From Streptomyces tendae (GTDB taxonomy: Bacteria > Actinomycetota > Actinomycetes > Streptomycetales > Streptomycetaceae): a stretch of DNA of 64,000 bases. The stretch is from positions 124,001 to 188,000 of the forward strand of contig NZ_BMUY01000012.1 in the NCBI RefSeq assembly GCF_014650435.1, read 5' to 3'. Position 1 is the first letter of the stretch, and each line of letters starts with the position of its first letter. The position numbers and the translations under genes are program-made. Shown here piece after piece: positions 40,940-49,714 of the stretch. Below the pieces are notes generated by a model. It searched no databases and had not been told where the DNA came from. It saw only the letters and a program-made list of their open reading frames with translations.

Positions 40940-41278
40940 GTGGGCGCGGTCCCTCCGGGGCACCCGGGAGCCATGGCCAGGACACGGCGCTACGGCGTGG
41001 CGGCCTCCGGCCGCTGGTGGGACGAGGACGACGGTCGCTGGCTGCCGGCGGGCGAGGTGCACGCGTGGGAGCAGGGCCGGAACGAGACCGTGTGCGGTCT
41101 GTCGATCCACCGTTCGCGGCTCTCCCGGTTCCCGGCGATCGGCTGGACCGACGTGCTGCCCGAGTCCGGCGGCGCCGCCGACGCCGTCCGCCGGGTCTGC
41201 CCCCGCTGTGCCGCCGCGGCCGGGCGCCGGGGTGCGGACGCCCGGCCCGCCTGGCGGCGGGTCAATCCGCGCCCGTAG
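40940..41278 (+). CDS. Small conserved hypothetical protein
   Basis: A 112-residue protein. The likely globular part is MARTRRYGVAASGRWWDED (from residue 12) to VCPRCAAAAG, with three cysteines, two in CPRC. This looks like a small zinc-binding domain without a known partner. The GTG start at 40940 is favoured by a very strong ribosome site (AGGAGGAGGT) eight bases upstream; the ATG at 40973 has only GGGAG two bases before it, so the first 11 residues are uncertain. It stands alone between phoD and a methyltransferase gene. Confidence 0.65.
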   Translation: MGAVPPGHPGAMARTRRYGVAASGRWWDEDDGRWLPAGEVHAWEQGRNETVCGLSIHRSRLSRFPAIGWTDVLPESGGAADAVRRVCPRCAAAAGRRGADARPAWRRVNPRP

Positions 41279-41322
41279 GGCCGGACGAGCGGTCCGGCCC
41301 CTCGGCTCGTGCGACCGTCCGC

Positions 41323-42123
41323 CTAGAAGGGCAGCGGTGAGCGGCTCACCCGGATCTTGGACTGGCCGTGCGGACGCTTCTCCCAGTCCTCCATGAACCG
41401 CGCGTGCAGGTGGTGCCGGGCGGCCAGCGTGAGCAGCGTGTCCGTGCGGTAGTAGAAGTCCTCGCGGAGCACCTGGTGCTCGGTGCCCTCCGTCCGGTCG
41501 AAGGTGAAGTCGAAGAAGCCGGTCTCCGTCAGGACGCGCCCGACGTGGGCGAGGCACTCGTCGATGACGTTCAGCGGCGAGTGCGAGAACACGCTGTGGG
41601 CGTGGACGACGTCGAAGTGGTCGTCGGGCAGGAACTCCAGCCGGAGGTCCCCGGTGATGGTCAGGTGGGGCAGCTTCGCCTGGAGTCCGCGCTCGGTCAG
41701 GGTCTTCTTGGCGGCGATGAGGATGTCCGGCGAGATGTCGACGCCGTAGTAGTTGCCGGTGTCGAGGTGGTCGATGAAACGCCAGCCGCCGCGCAGGTTG
41801 CCGCAGCCGATGTCGAGCATGCGGTGCTCGGGGCGCAGCCCGTGCTCGATCAGGTAGTCGAACTGCAGTTGCCCGAGCGCCAGCCAGCGGTCGTGGGTCC
41901 GGCTGCCCACCGCGGCCTCCGGGTCGCGCCGGGTGTCGGAGGCCATCACCGCCCGGTAGTAGCCGACGTGGTCGGGGTGCCTGACCCGCAGCCACGCGTC
42001 CCGGCCGGCCCGGCGGAGGTAGGGACCGACTCGCTCGGGGTGGCGCAGCGCGTACCCGACCTTGTGCGTGAGCGCGGCGCGGTTGCTGCGCACCTTCTTC
42101 GGGGACTTCGCGTCCTTGGGCAT
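41323..42123 (-). CDS. Class I SAM-dependent methyltransferase
   Basis: A 266-residue methyltransferase with a helical, basic N-terminal extension (about 1-80). Motif I is MLDIGCGNLRGGWRFIDHL (97-115), then YYGVDISPDILIAAKK (acidic D for ribose), and motif IV HFDVVHAHSVFSHSPLN. The HSVFSH pattern is common in methyltransferases of small-molecule or sugar pathways. The substrate is unknown. It has no obvious operon partner; the divergent neighbour is the YheO-type regulator. Confidence 0.85.
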   Translation of the reverse strand: MPKDAKSPKKVRSNRAALTHKVGYALRHPERVGPYLRRAGRDAWLRVRHPDHVGYYRAVMASDTRRDPEAAVGSRTHDRWLALGQLQFDYLIEHGLRPEHRMLDIGCGNLRGGWRFIDHLDTGNYYGVDISPDILIAAKKTLTERGLQAKLPHLTITGDLRLEFLPDDHFDVVHAHSVFSHSPLNVIDECLAHVGRVLTETGFFDFTFDRTEGTEHQVLREDFYYRTDTLLTLAARHHLHARFMEDWEKRPHGQSKIRVSRSPLPF

Positions 42124-42265
42124 CGGGGGAACGACCTCCGTACGAGTGACTCGGACAAGGAGAGTGCCGGGCGGGTTCAAGTAGTCGCGGGCCGGGCCGG
42201 CCTCGTGGTAGCGGGACACATACCCGCGCCGGGCCGTGCGCTCCCGCGGTTCCCGTCCAAGGGCT

Positions 42266-42300
42266 CTGGACTTCCAGTCCAGGTGCTGGACGTGTAGTCT
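42266..42300 (+). promoter_or_regulatory. Operator and -10 of the YheO-regulator operon
   Basis: CTGGACTTCCAGTCCAG (42266-42282) has perfect 7-base arms, and a third half-site CTGGAC lies at 42286-42291. TAGTCT (42295-42300) is a fair -10, so a bound protein would cover the -35. It lies 36 bases upstream of the regulator start and is a likely autoregulatory operator. Confidence 0.6.
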
Positions 42301-42335
42301 GAGTGTCCTCGGTGCCGAGCAAGGAGGTCCGGAAG

Positions 42336-43016
42336 ATGCCCGAATCCGCACTGGACGCCGAACGTGATGCCGTCCTCGCCGCACTGCGTCCCGTCGTCGA
42401 GGGGATCGCCGCCACCTTCGGACCGGTCTGCGAGGCGGTGCTCCACGACTACCGCCGCCCCGAGCACTCGGTCGTGGCCGTCGCGGGGTCGGTGACCGGG
42501 CGGACGGTGGGCGGGGCGATGAGCGAGATCGGCATGCGTGTGCTGGCCCGCGGCGACGAGGCGCGCGACGAGCTGAACTACGTCACCCGCACGGCCGACG
42601 GCACACTGCTCAAGTCCTCCACCATGGTGCTGCGCGACTCCACCGGCGCCGTCTTCGGTGCCCTGTGCGTCAACCTGGACGTCACCGCCGTCGACCGGGC
42701 CCACGCCCTCCTCGGCGCCCTCGCCGGGACCGCCCGCGCCCCCGCCGAAGTGCCGGCGACCACCTTCGGCGACGACATCGACGCGGTGGTCGACGCCATC
42801 GTGGACGCCCACCCACTGCGCCGGGACACCAGCTGGGCGGCGCTGGACCGGGAGCGGCGCCTGGAGCTGTTCCGCGACCTCGACGGGCGCGGTGTCTTCG
42901 CCGTACGCCGCTCGGTCGAGCACGTCGCCACCCGGCTCGGCATCTCCCGCGCCTCCGCCTACCACTACCTCTCCCAGGCCCGTGCCGTGACCGGCCCGGC
43001 CGCCGACACCCCCTGA
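42336..43016 (+). CDS. YheO/DauR-type transcriptional regulator
   Basis: A 226-residue regulator. Residues 15-125 are the YheO PAS-like domain (GPVCEAVLHDYRRPEHSVVAVAG, cut: CEAVLHDYRRPEHSV, then LKSSTMVLRD and GALCVNLD), and residues 175-220 are a helix-turn-helix (RRSVEHVATRLGISRASAYHYL). Members of this group control amino-acid dehydratase or racemase genes, which fits the PLP dehydratase starting eight bases downstream. AAGGAGG lies eight bases before the ATG at 42336. The inverted repeat overlapping its promoter is a probable target. Confidence 0.88.
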   Translation: MPESALDAERDAVLAALRPVVEGIAATFGPVCEAVLHDYRRPEHSVVAVAGSVTGRTVGGAMSEIGMRVLARGDEARDELNYVTRTADGTLLKSSTMVLRDSTGAVFGALCVNLDVTAVDRAHALLGALAGTARAPAEVPATTFGDDIDAVVDAIVDAHPLRRDTSWAALDRERRLELFRDLDGRGVFAVRRSVEHVATRLGISRASAYHYLSQARAVTGPAADTP

Positions 43017-43024
43017 GGACCCCC

Positions 43025-44002
43025 GTGACGACCACCGCACCGCCGGTCACCCTCGACGACGTCCGCTCCGCCGCCGCCCGCATCGAGGGCGTCGCGCACC
43101 GCACCCCCGTGCTCCGCTCGCGCACCCTGGACGCCCTCGTCGGCGCCGAGGTCCACCTCAAGTGCGAGAACCAGCAGCGGGTCGGCGCCTTCAAGTTCCG
43201 CGGCGCCTACAACGCGGCCTCCCGCCTCACCCCGGAGCAGCTGACCCGGGGCATCGCCGCCTACTCCTCGGGCAACCACGCCCAGGCGGTCGCCCTGGCC
43301 GCGCGCGAACTGGGCACCACCGCCGTGATCGTCATGCCCGAGGATGCGCCGCCCTCCAAACGGGACGCCACCGCGGGCTACGGCGCCGAGATCGTCACCT
43401 ACGACCGCTACACCGGCGACCGCGTGGCCGTCGCCGAGGCCCTGGCCGCCGAGCGCGGACTGACCCTGATCCCGCCCTACGAGCACCCGCACGTCATCGC
43501 GGGCCAGGGCACGGCCGCCCTCGAACTGGTCGAGGAGACGGGAGAGCTGGACGCGCTGGTCGCACCGGTCGGCGGCGGCGGACTGATCGCCGGGAGCGCC
43601 ACCGCGGTCAAGGGCCTACACCCCGGCACCCGGGTGTTCGGCGTCGAGCCGGAAGCCGGTGACGACACCAGGCGCTCCCTCGCGGCGGGCCGGCGGGTCA
43701 GCGTGCCGGTCCCGCGCACCATCGCCGATGGCCAGGCGCTGCCCATCCCCGGCGAGCTGACGTTCTCCCTCAACCGGCGGCTCCTCGACGGCATCGTGGT
43801 GGTGTCCGACGACGAGATCCGGGGCGCGATGCGGTTCGCCTTCGAACGCCTCAAGACCGTCCTCGAACCCAGCGGCGCCACCCCGCTGGCCGCCCTCCTC
43901 AGCGGCCGGATCGACGCCCTGCCCCGCCGCGTCGGTGTGATCCTGTCCGGCGGCAACGTGGACGCCGCCCGCTTCGCCGAACTCTGCGGCCCGCCCCGCT
44001 GA
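43025..44002 (+). CDS. Threonine/serine dehydratase-type PLP enzyme
   Basis: A 325-residue fold-type II PLP enzyme. The PLP lysine is K57 in FKFRGAYNA, the phosphate loop is GGGGLIAG (about 181-188), and SSGNHAQAVALAA near 85-97 is the substrate-loop (SSGNHAQ). The size and sequence without a C-terminal ACT domain indicate a catabolic threonine/serine dehydratase or a hydroxyaspartate-type dehydratase, giving 2-oxo acid and ammonia. GTG start eight bases after the regulator stop, hence an operon under YheO-type control. The exact amino acid is not determinable here. Confidence 0.88.
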   Translation: MTTTAPPVTLDDVRSAAARIEGVAHRTPVLRSRTLDALVGAEVHLKCENQQRVGAFKFRGAYNAASRLTPEQLTRGIAAYSSGNHAQAVALAARELGTTAVIVMPEDAPPSKRDATAGYGAEIVTYDRYTGDRVAVAEALAAERGLTLIPPYEHPHVIAGQGTAALELVEETGELDALVAPVGGGGLIAGSATAVKGLHPGTRVFGVEPEAGDDTRRSLAAGRRVSVPVPRTIADGQALPIPGELTFSLNRRLLDGIVVVSDDEIRGAMRFAFERLKTVLEPSGATPLAALLSGRIDALPRRVGVILSGGNVDAARFAELCGPPR

Positions 44003-44081
44003 CGAGGTGCCTCCCCCGGATGGCGGCGCCGAGTTGACAGGCGGACGATGGAGTGGTGGGGCCAGGGAAAGGAGGAGCGTC

Positions 44082-44441
44082 ATGCTGGAGGCAAAGACGC
44101 TCGACAAGCCGGACGAGCGGCGCGATTTCCCCCGCGGGCACATCGAGGCCGTGCACATGGAGGGACTCGACTTCGCCGTCGCCACCTTCGAACCGGGCTG
44201 GCGCTGGTCGGAGTCCGTGGCGCCGATCGCCGGCACCGACAGCTGCATGATCCACCACAACTGCTACGTGGTCGAGGGACGCATGCACGTCCGTATGGAC
44301 GACGGCACCGAGAGCGAGGTGGGCCCCGGCGACGTCTTCGTCTGCTCACCCGGCCACGACGCCTGGGTCGTGGGCGACGGACAGTGCGTGGTCTACGACT
44401 TCGCCGGCAGCATGGCGAAGGAGTACGCCAAGGCCGACTAG
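44082..44441 (+). CDS. Cupin domain protein
   Basis: A 119-residue single-domain cupin. The barrel is visible as FEPGWRWSESVAP, HHNCYVVEGRMHVRMDDG, EVGPGDVFVCSPGHDAWVVG. The first cupin motif is unusual (HHNCYVVEG, with two His and Cys), so metal binding is likely but the ligand set is not canonical. AAAGGAGG precedes the ATG by six bases. An 80-base gap from the dehydratase leaves cotranscription possible. Function unknown. Confidence 0.8.
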   Translation: MLEAKTLDKPDERRDFPRGHIEAVHMEGLDFAVATFEPGWRWSESVAPIAGTDSCMIHHNCYVVEGRMHVRMDDGTESEVGPGDVFVCSPGHDAWVVGDGQCVVYDFAGSMAKEYAKAD

Positions 44442-44460
44442 CCGGACGTCCGGCAGACAG

Positions 44461-44486
44461 CAGGAGAAAGAAACAGGAGAAAGAAA
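44461..44486. repeat. Perfect 13-bp tandem duplication, purine-rich
   Basis: CAGGAGAAAGAAA occurs twice head to tail at 44461-44473 and 44474-44486, followed by GGGGAGGGG. It is a rare A-rich purine run in this GC-rich DNA, just beyond the cupin stop. Confidence 0.8.
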
Positions 44487-44487
44487 G

Positions 44488-44523
44488 GGGAGGGGACCAC
44501 CGCCTCGGCGGCCGCCCCCTCCC
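44488..44523. terminator. Terminator hairpin between cupin and FtsX genes
   Basis: GGGAGGGG (44488-44495) and CCCCTCCC (44516-44523) are perfect arms, and the loop contains a second hairpin (CCGCC-TC-GGCGG). It separates convergent genes and could end transcripts from both sides. Confidence 0.6.
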
Positions 44524-44536
44524 ACCCCCTGTTCGC

Positions 44537-45847
44537 TCAGGCGGCCAGCGTCACCGCGCCCACCGCCGGGGTGCGCAGCACCCGCCGGGCCGTGCCCAGG
44601 CTCGTCCCCAGCGTCACCGCCGCCGACACCGACACCATCGCGAGCCACACCCCGAGGAACTGGTCCGGCAGCACCGCGTCGGTGCGGACCACCGTGAACG
44701 GCACCACGCCGGCCAGCGCGGCGACCGTGCCGAAGAACACCCCCGTGACCGTGAGGATCACGCCCTCGGCGGCCACCACGCCCAGCACCTGCCCCGGCGT
44801 CGCCCCGGCCAGGCGCTGCTGGCCGAACTCGCGCGAGCGGTAGGTCGTCGCCGCGTACAGCGAGTTGACCAGCATCACGCAGACGAACACCGCGATGATG
44901 CCGACCACCGTCAGGTTCAGGGTCTCCAGGTTCTTGGCGTCGACCGACTTCACCAGACCGGAGGCCTTGACCGCGTCGCTCTCCACCGACTGCATGGTGA
45001 GCGTCGCCGTCGACACCGCGGTGAACAGGATCAGCGAGACCAGGATCCCGGCCAGGTGACTCGCCCGCTCACGCAGGTTGCGCACCGCCAGCCAGCCGCT
45101 CGCGCCGCTCAGCGGCAGCCGGTCGAGCACGCCCTTCAGCAGCCGCGGAGACAGCAGCGCGAAACCCACCGACAGCAGGATCGCCCCGTAGGCCGGCGCC
45201 GCCATCAACATCTCGTCGGTCGCGGAGAACAGGAAGGTGGCGCCGGCCGCAGAGGCACCGGTGACCAGCGCCGCACCGGCCAGGAACCGCTTGGCGCCGG
45301 CCCGCTCCCGGCCACCGCGCGTCAGCCGCCGCACCGCCAGGAACGCGGCGCCCGCGGACGCGAGCAGGGTGATGTCCACGCCGGTCAGCAACGCGACGGG
45401 GCCGAAGGAGTAGTCCACCGACCGCGCCACCTGGCCGCTGTCCTGGAACATGTCCAGCAGCGCCCGCCCGCCGAGCATCGCCGGGCCGATCGCCAGCGCC
45501 GCGCCCACCAGCGCCACCGCCACAGCCTCGCCCACGACCATCCGCTTGATCTGCGCCGGGGTCGCCCCCGAGCAGCGCAGCAGCTCCAGCTCGGCGGTGC
45601 GCTGACGCACGTTGACCGTGAGCGTCGAGGCCACCGCGAAGAACACCAGCAGAGTCCCGTAGCCGCCGACGACCCCCGCCGCCGTGCCCAGCGTCTCCGA
45701 ACTGACCGGGTCGACGCCGCCCTGCCCGGCCGTGTCGTGCATCGAGTTGAACGTCATCATGATCCCCGCCCCCAGGAAGGCGGACAGCAGCGTCGCCAGG
45801 AACCGCCCGGGGCGGCGCCGGATCGACCGGAGAGCCAGTACGAACAT
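44537..45847 (-). CDS. ABC transporter permease (FtsX/MacB type)
   Basis: A 436-residue FtsX-like permease. Two FtsX modules are visible, each with three to four helices; the first helix (RFLATLLSAFLGAGIMMTF) and the cytoplasmic ELELLRCSGATPAQIKRMV coupling segment are clear, and the second module has FGQQRLAGATPGQVLGVV. The start lies four bases after the ATPase stop. The pair belongs to the MacB/LolCDE-type group, often used for antimicrobial-peptide or lipid export in actinobacteria; no two-component system adjoins it here. Confidence 0.9.
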   Translation of the reverse strand: MFVLALRSIRRRPGRFLATLLSAFLGAGIMMTFNSMHDTAGQGGVDPVSSETLGTAAGVVGGYGTLLVFFAVASTLTVNVRQRTAELELLRCSGATPAQIKRMVVGEAVAVALVGAALAIGPAMLGGRALLDMFQDSGQVARSVDYSFGPVALLTGVDITLLASAGAAFLAVRRLTRGGRERAGAKRFLAGAALVTGASAAGATFLFSATDEMLMAAPAYGAILLSVGFALLSPRLLKGVLDRLPLSGASGWLAVRNLRERASHLAGILVSLILFTAVSTATLTMQSVESDAVKASGLVKSVDAKNLETLNLTVVGIIAVFVCVMLVNSLYAATTYRSREFGQQRLAGATPGQVLGVVAAEGVILTVTGVFFGTVAALAGVVPFTVVRTDAVLPDQFLGVWLAMVSVSAAVTLGTSLGTARRVLRTPAVGAVTLAA

Positions 45848-45850
45848 CGC

Positions 45851-46642
45851 TCACACCCCCGCCGGCACGTCGTCGCCCAGGTGCGCGAGGCGCTCCGCGA
45901 CCGCGTCCGGGGTCGGCGCGTCCATCCGCCCCGCCGGCCGGCCGTCGGCGAGGAAGACCACCGAGTCGGCGTACGAGGCGGCGACCGGGTCGTGCGTCAC
46001 CATCACCACGGTCCGACCGTGCACCCGCACCGCCTCCTGGAGCAGCAGCAGCACCTGCCGGGCGCTGCGCGTGTCCAGGGCGCCCGTCGGCTCGTCCGCG
46101 AAGATCACCCGCGGTTCGGTGACCAGGGCCCGCGCGATCGCCACCCGCTGGCGCTGACCACCGGAGAGCTGGGCGGGACGGTGGCCGAGCCGGTCCCCGA
46201 GACCGACCGACGTCAGCACCTCCCGCGCCCGCTTCCGGTCGACGCGCCGCCCGGCCAGCTTGAGCGGCAGCACCGTGTTCTGCGCGACGGTCAGCGTCTC
46301 CAGCAGGTTGTACTGCTGGAAGACGAACCCGACCCGGCCGCGCCGGAACTTCGTCAGCTCCGCCTCGCCGCCACCCGTCAGCTCCTTGCCGTCCACGCAC
46401 ACGATGCCGCTGTCCGGCCGGTCGAGGCCCGCCGCGCACTGCAACAGCGTGGACTTGCCCGAACCGGACGGTCCCATCACCGCGGTGAACGTGCCGCGTC
46501 CCAGGCTCAGCGTCACCCCGTCCAGGGCGGTCACGGCGTTCCCCGCCGAGCCGTACGTGCGGGTCACCTTGACGAGCCGGAGGGCCTCGGAGGCGGGGCC
46601 CGGGTCGTGGTTGCCTCGTGCGCCGGAGCGGAACATCCTCAT
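45851..46642 (-). CDS. ABC transporter ATP-binding protein (MacB/LolD type)
   Basis: A 263-residue ATPase. Walker A GPSGSGKST (about 57-65), Q-loop FVFQQYN, signature LSGGQRQRVAIARAL and Walker B VIFADEPTGALD are intact, followed by the H-loop MVTHDP. FADEPTGALD is the LolD/MacB subgroup mark. It energises the FtsX-type permease encoded immediately downstream. The start is ambiguous: GTG 46645, ATG 46642 and ATG 46636 all lie around the ribosome site GGAAGG. Confidence 0.92.
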   Translation of the reverse strand: MRMFRSGARGNHDPGPASEALRLVKVTRTYGSAGNAVTALDGVTLSLGRGTFTAVMGPSGSGKSTLLQCAAGLDRPDSGIVCVDGKELTGGGEAELTKFRRGRVGFVFQQYNLLETLTVAQNTVLPLKLAGRRVDRKRAREVLTSVGLGDRLGHRPAQLSGGQRQRVAIARALVTEPRVIFADEPTGALDTRSARQVLLLLQEAVRVHGRTVVMVTHDPVAASYADSVVFLADGRPAGRMDAPTPDAVAERLAHLGDDVPAGV

Positions 46643-46762
46643 CACCTTCCGTGTGGCACGCCCTGTGCGGTGCCTCGTGGAAGACGCTACGGAGAGCGAG
46701 GCCGCACCACACTGGGTGCAGAGCCCGTATCGGGGGGTGTACTCAGCGACACCCCGGCAGTG

Positions 46763-47410
46763 CTACGAGCCGCTCAGCAGCACCACCTCCAGGGTGCGTG
46801 GGCCGTGCACCCCCTCGACACGGTCCAGCTCGATGTCACTCGTCGCGGAGGGACCGGAGATCCACGTCAACGGGCGGGTCGGGTCGAGGCGTTCGAGTGC
46901 CTCGGGCACCGACGACACGACCTGGTCGGGCACCCGCACGACGCAGATGTGGTGGTCGGGGACCAGGGTGATGCGCCGCCGCCCCTGGTCGGAGGAGCCG
47001 TCCAGGACGATCGTGCCGGTCTCGGCGACGGCGACGGCGCAGCCGGTCACGACGCTGTCGACCCGGTCGAGTTCGGGTGCCGTACTCGCCGCCGAGTCCT
47101 GGACGAGCGTCGTGTCGACGGCCCCCAGCCACCCCGTCGGCAGTCCCGGCGGAACCACCACGCTCCCCGAACCGTGCGCAGACAGGAGCCGGGCCACCAG
47201 CTCGGGCAACTCCCCGTCCGTGCAGCGGTGCACGAGGGCCCGGTAGTCCGCCAGGTTCTCGGCGAGCAGGTCCACCGTCTGAGCGACGGACCGCTGGCCG
47301 TGCTCGCGCAGGTAGTCCCGGGCGACGGCCTCCTGGTAGGGCCGTGCGTCGTCCGGCACGTCCGCCAGCGCCCGTCGCACCCGGCCCAGGATGCGTTCCC
47401 TGCTGTTCAC
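46763..47410 (-). CDS. lutC: L-lactate utilisation protein LutC
   Basis: A 215-residue LUD-domain protein, the third subunit of the LutABC complex that oxidises L-lactate to pyruvate. It begins VNSRERILGRVRRAL, as LutC/YkgG proteins do, and has the LUD motifs CAVAVAETGTIVLD and LVPDHHICVVRVPDQVV. The GTG start overlaps the LutB stop by four bases. It is the last of the three lut genes in the leftward operon. Confidence 0.9.
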   Translation of the reverse strand: MNSRERILGRVRRALADVPDDARPYQEAVARDYLREHGQRSVAQTVDLLAENLADYRALVHRCTDGELPELVARLLSAHGSGSVVVPPGLPTGWLGAVDTTLVQDSAASTAPELDRVDSVVTGCAVAVAETGTIVLDGSSDQGRRRITLVPDHHICVVRVPDQVVSSVPEALERLDPTRPLTWISGPSATSDIELDRVEGVHGPRTLEVVLLSGS

Positions 47411-48885
47411 TTCGCTCCACCCTTCCCGCCGTGTGTGCGCTGCCACCAGTCCCGGAACGGCTCCGCGGGCACCGCCGGGAGGTCCCGGGAGCCGCTCCAC
47501 GCCCGGCCGGGACCGGGCAGCGTGCGCGGATGCAGACGCCGGGTGCGCGAGGCCAGGCGCTGCCCGGTCCGCAGCGCGCCCGGGTGCGTGAACGCCCACT
47601 GCGCCGCCCGCATCGCCGCCCGCTCGGCCGCGTGCCCCTTGGCCGGCTTCAGCACCACCCGGTTGCCGCCCCGGACGGCCGGCCCGCCCTGCACCACCCG
47701 CTCCCGCAGGTGCACCAGCACCTCGGGGATGTCGATGGCGACCGGACACACCTCGTAACACGCACCGCACAGCGAGGACGCGTACGGCAGTGAGGCGTCG
47801 ATCTCGCTTCCGGTGCCCCGCAGCTGCGGGCTGAGGATGGCACCGATCGGGCCCGGGTACACCGAGCCGTAGGCGTGACCGCCCGCCCGCTCGTACACCG
47901 GGCACACGTTCAGGCAGGCCGAGCAGCGGATGCAGCGCAGCGCCTGGCGGCCGACCTCGTCGGCGAGCGTGTCGGTGCGGCCGTTGTCCAGCAGGACCAG
48001 GTGGAAGGTGCGCGGGCCGTCCTCGTCGGTGGTGCCCGTCCACATGGACGTGTACGGGTTCATCCGCTCGGCCGTCGAGGAGCGGGGGAGGGTCTGCAGG
48101 AAGACCTCCAGGTCCTGCCACCTCGGCACGATCTTCTCGATGCCGACGACCGAGATCAGCGTCTCGGGCAGGGTCAGGCACATCCGCCCGTTGCCCTCCG
48201 ACTCCACGACCACCAGCGTGCCGGTCTCGGCCACCACGAAGTTGGCGCCGGAGATGCCGACCCTGGCCCGCAGGAACTTCTCCCGCAGGTGCAGCCGGGC
48301 CGCCTCCGCGAGTTCGGCGGGCGTGTCCGTCAGCCCCTCGGGCGCCGGACGGCCCCACTCGCTCATCTCGGAGCGGAAGATGTCCCGGATCTCGCCGCGG
48401 TTGCGGTGAATGGCGGGCACCAGGATGTGCGAGGGCCGGTCCTTGCCCAACTGCACGATCAGCTCGGCGAGATCGGTCTCGTATGCGTGGATGCCCCGCG
48501 CCTCAAGGGCCTCGTTGAGGGCGATCTCCTGCGTCGCCATCGACTTGACCTTGACGACCTCGCTCTCACCGGTCTCCTGGACCAGGCGGGCGACGATCTC
48601 GTTTGCCTCGTCCGCGTCGGCGGCCCAGTGCACGGTCCCGCCGGCCGCGGTGACCGCCTCCTCCACCTGGACCAGGTAGCGGTCGAGGTGCCGCAGTGTG
48701 TGGTCCTTGATCTGCTTCCCGGCCTCGCGGAGCGCCGCCCAGTCCTCCAGTTCGGCGACCGCGCGGGCCCGCTTGTCCCGGATGGTGTGGGTGGCGTGGC
48801 GCAGATTGCCGCGCAGCGTCGTGTTGCCGACGGCCTCCCGCGCGGCCTGAGGAAAGGCCGGCATCCCGACGAAGGTCCCGCTCAT
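47407..48885 (-). CDS. lutB: L-lactate utilisation iron-sulfur protein LutB
   Basis: A 492-residue fusion of LUD domain and ferredoxin module. The LUD part has VVKVKSMATQEIALN and VAETGTLVVVESEGNGR. Two clusters follow: CIRCSACLNVCPVY (near 330) and CGACYEVCPVAID (near 385), each with three closely spaced cysteines plus a distal Cys-Pro, giving two 4Fe-4S centres. It carries electrons in L-lactate oxidation. ATG overlaps the LutA stop (ATGA), so the complex subunits are made together. Confidence 0.92.
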   Translation of the reverse strand: MSGTFVGMPAFPQAAREAVGNTTLRGNLRHATHTIRDKRARAVAELEDWAALREAGKQIKDHTLRHLDRYLVQVEEAVTAAGGTVHWAADADEANEIVARLVQETGESEVVKVKSMATQEIALNEALEARGIHAYETDLAELIVQLGKDRPSHILVPAIHRNRGEIRDIFRSEMSEWGRPAPEGLTDTPAELAEAARLHLREKFLRARVGISGANFVVAETGTLVVVESEGNGRMCLTLPETLISVVGIEKIVPRWQDLEVFLQTLPRSSTAERMNPYTSMWTGTTDEDGPRTFHLVLLDNGRTDTLADEVGRQALRCIRCSACLNVCPVYERAGGHAYGSVYPGPIGAILSPQLRGTGSEIDASLPYASSLCGACYEVCPVAIDIPEVLVHLRERVVQGGPAVRGGNRVVLKPAKGHAAERAAMRAAQWAFTHPGALRTGQRLASRTRRLHPRTLPGPGRAWSGSRDLPAVPAEPFRDWWQRTHGGKGGAK

Positions 48886-49637
48886 GCGGCCACCGCCTCC
48901 CGGGTGCTCGCCAGGATCTCCGCGATGTGCACCGGCCGCATGCCCGTGCGCAACCGCGTCATGGTCCCGCCGATGTGCATCAGGCAGGAGTTGTCGGCCG
49001 CGCACAGCACGTCCGCGCCGGTCGACTCCGCGTTGCGGACCTTGTCCGTGCCCATCGCCGCCGACACGTCGGAGTTCTTCACGGCGAAGGTGCCGCCGAA
49101 CCCGCAGCACTCCTCGGCGCCCGGCAGCTCCACCAGCTCCAGCCCCTTGACCGCCTCCAGCAGCCGCCGCGGCCGGTCGCCCAGGCCCAGGCTCCGCAGC
49201 CCGTGGCAGGTCGGGTGGTACGTCACCGTGTGCGGGTAGTACGCCCCCACGTCGGTCACCCCGAGCACGTCCACGAGGAACTCCGTCAGCTCGTACGTCT
49301 TCGGCACCACCGGCGCCAGCACGGCCGAGAGCGTGTCCCCGCGCCCCTCCGCCCGCGCCCGCTCACCCATGTGCGGATACAGCTCCCGCACCATCGCGCC
49401 GCACGAGCCCGAGGGCGTCACGATCGCGTCGTAGTCCGCGAACACGTCGGCGAAGTGCCGGGCCAGCGGTTCCGCCTCGTGCCGGTAACCGGTGTTGTAG
49501 TGCGCCTGCCCGCAACACGTCTGGGCCATCGGGAAGTCGACCTCGACGCCGAGTCTGGTGAGCAGTGTCACCACGGCGCGGCCAGTGTCCGGATAGAGCG
49601 TGTCGTTGACGCAGGTCAGGAACAGGGCGACACGCAT
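48882..49637 (-). CDS. lutA: L-lactate utilisation protein LutA
   Basis: A 251-residue cysteine-rich-domain protein (GlcF/HdrD-like). It contains two CCG-type modules: MAQTCCGQAHYNTGY ... SGSCGAMV in the first half and YHPTCHGLRSLGL ... AEECCGFGGTFAVK in the second, which bind an unusual iron-sulfur cluster or substrate. It is the first gene of lutABC and starts only 78 bases after the 3' end of rhaB on the same strand. A short inverted repeat lies in that gap. Confidence 0.92.
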   Translation of the reverse strand: MRVALFLTCVNDTLYPDTGRAVVTLLTRLGVEVDFPMAQTCCGQAHYNTGYRHEAEPLARHFADVFADYDAIVTPSGSCGAMVRELYPHMGERARAEGRGDTLSAVLAPVVPKTYELTEFLVDVLGVTDVGAYYPHTVTYHPTCHGLRSLGLGDRPRRLLEAVKGLELVELPGAEECCGFGGTFAVKNSDVSAAMGTDKVRNAESTGADVLCAADNSCLMHIGGTMTRLRTGMRPVHIAEILASTREAVAA

Positions 49638-49654
49638 CGCGGCTCCTCGTTTCG

Positions 49655-49671
49655 ATCATCGGATGAATGAT
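49655..49671. promoter_or_regulatory. Inverted repeat upstream of lutA
   Basis: ATCAT (49655-49659) and ATGAT (49667-49671) flank a 7-base core, and CATCGGATG is nested in it. It is 18 bases upstream of the lutA start and may be a GntR- or FadR-type operator. Its half-sites are short, so it could be chance. Confidence 0.35.
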
Positions 49672-49714
49672 GAGTGCAGACTAGTCGGCCGACCGGGCTC
49701 GCGGGAGCCCCGGT

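Noticed and set aside
40828..40940. PHO box for PhoP control of phoD
   Set aside because: Direct repeats of GTTCACC with 11-base period are not seen; only a weak CGTTTAAGG/CGTTTTGTC similarity.
44048..47758. A 1236-codon open frame on the plus strand
   Set aside because: It runs opposite FtsX, the ABC ATPase and LutC, is Arg/His-rich and has no family features; it is a high-GC shadow.
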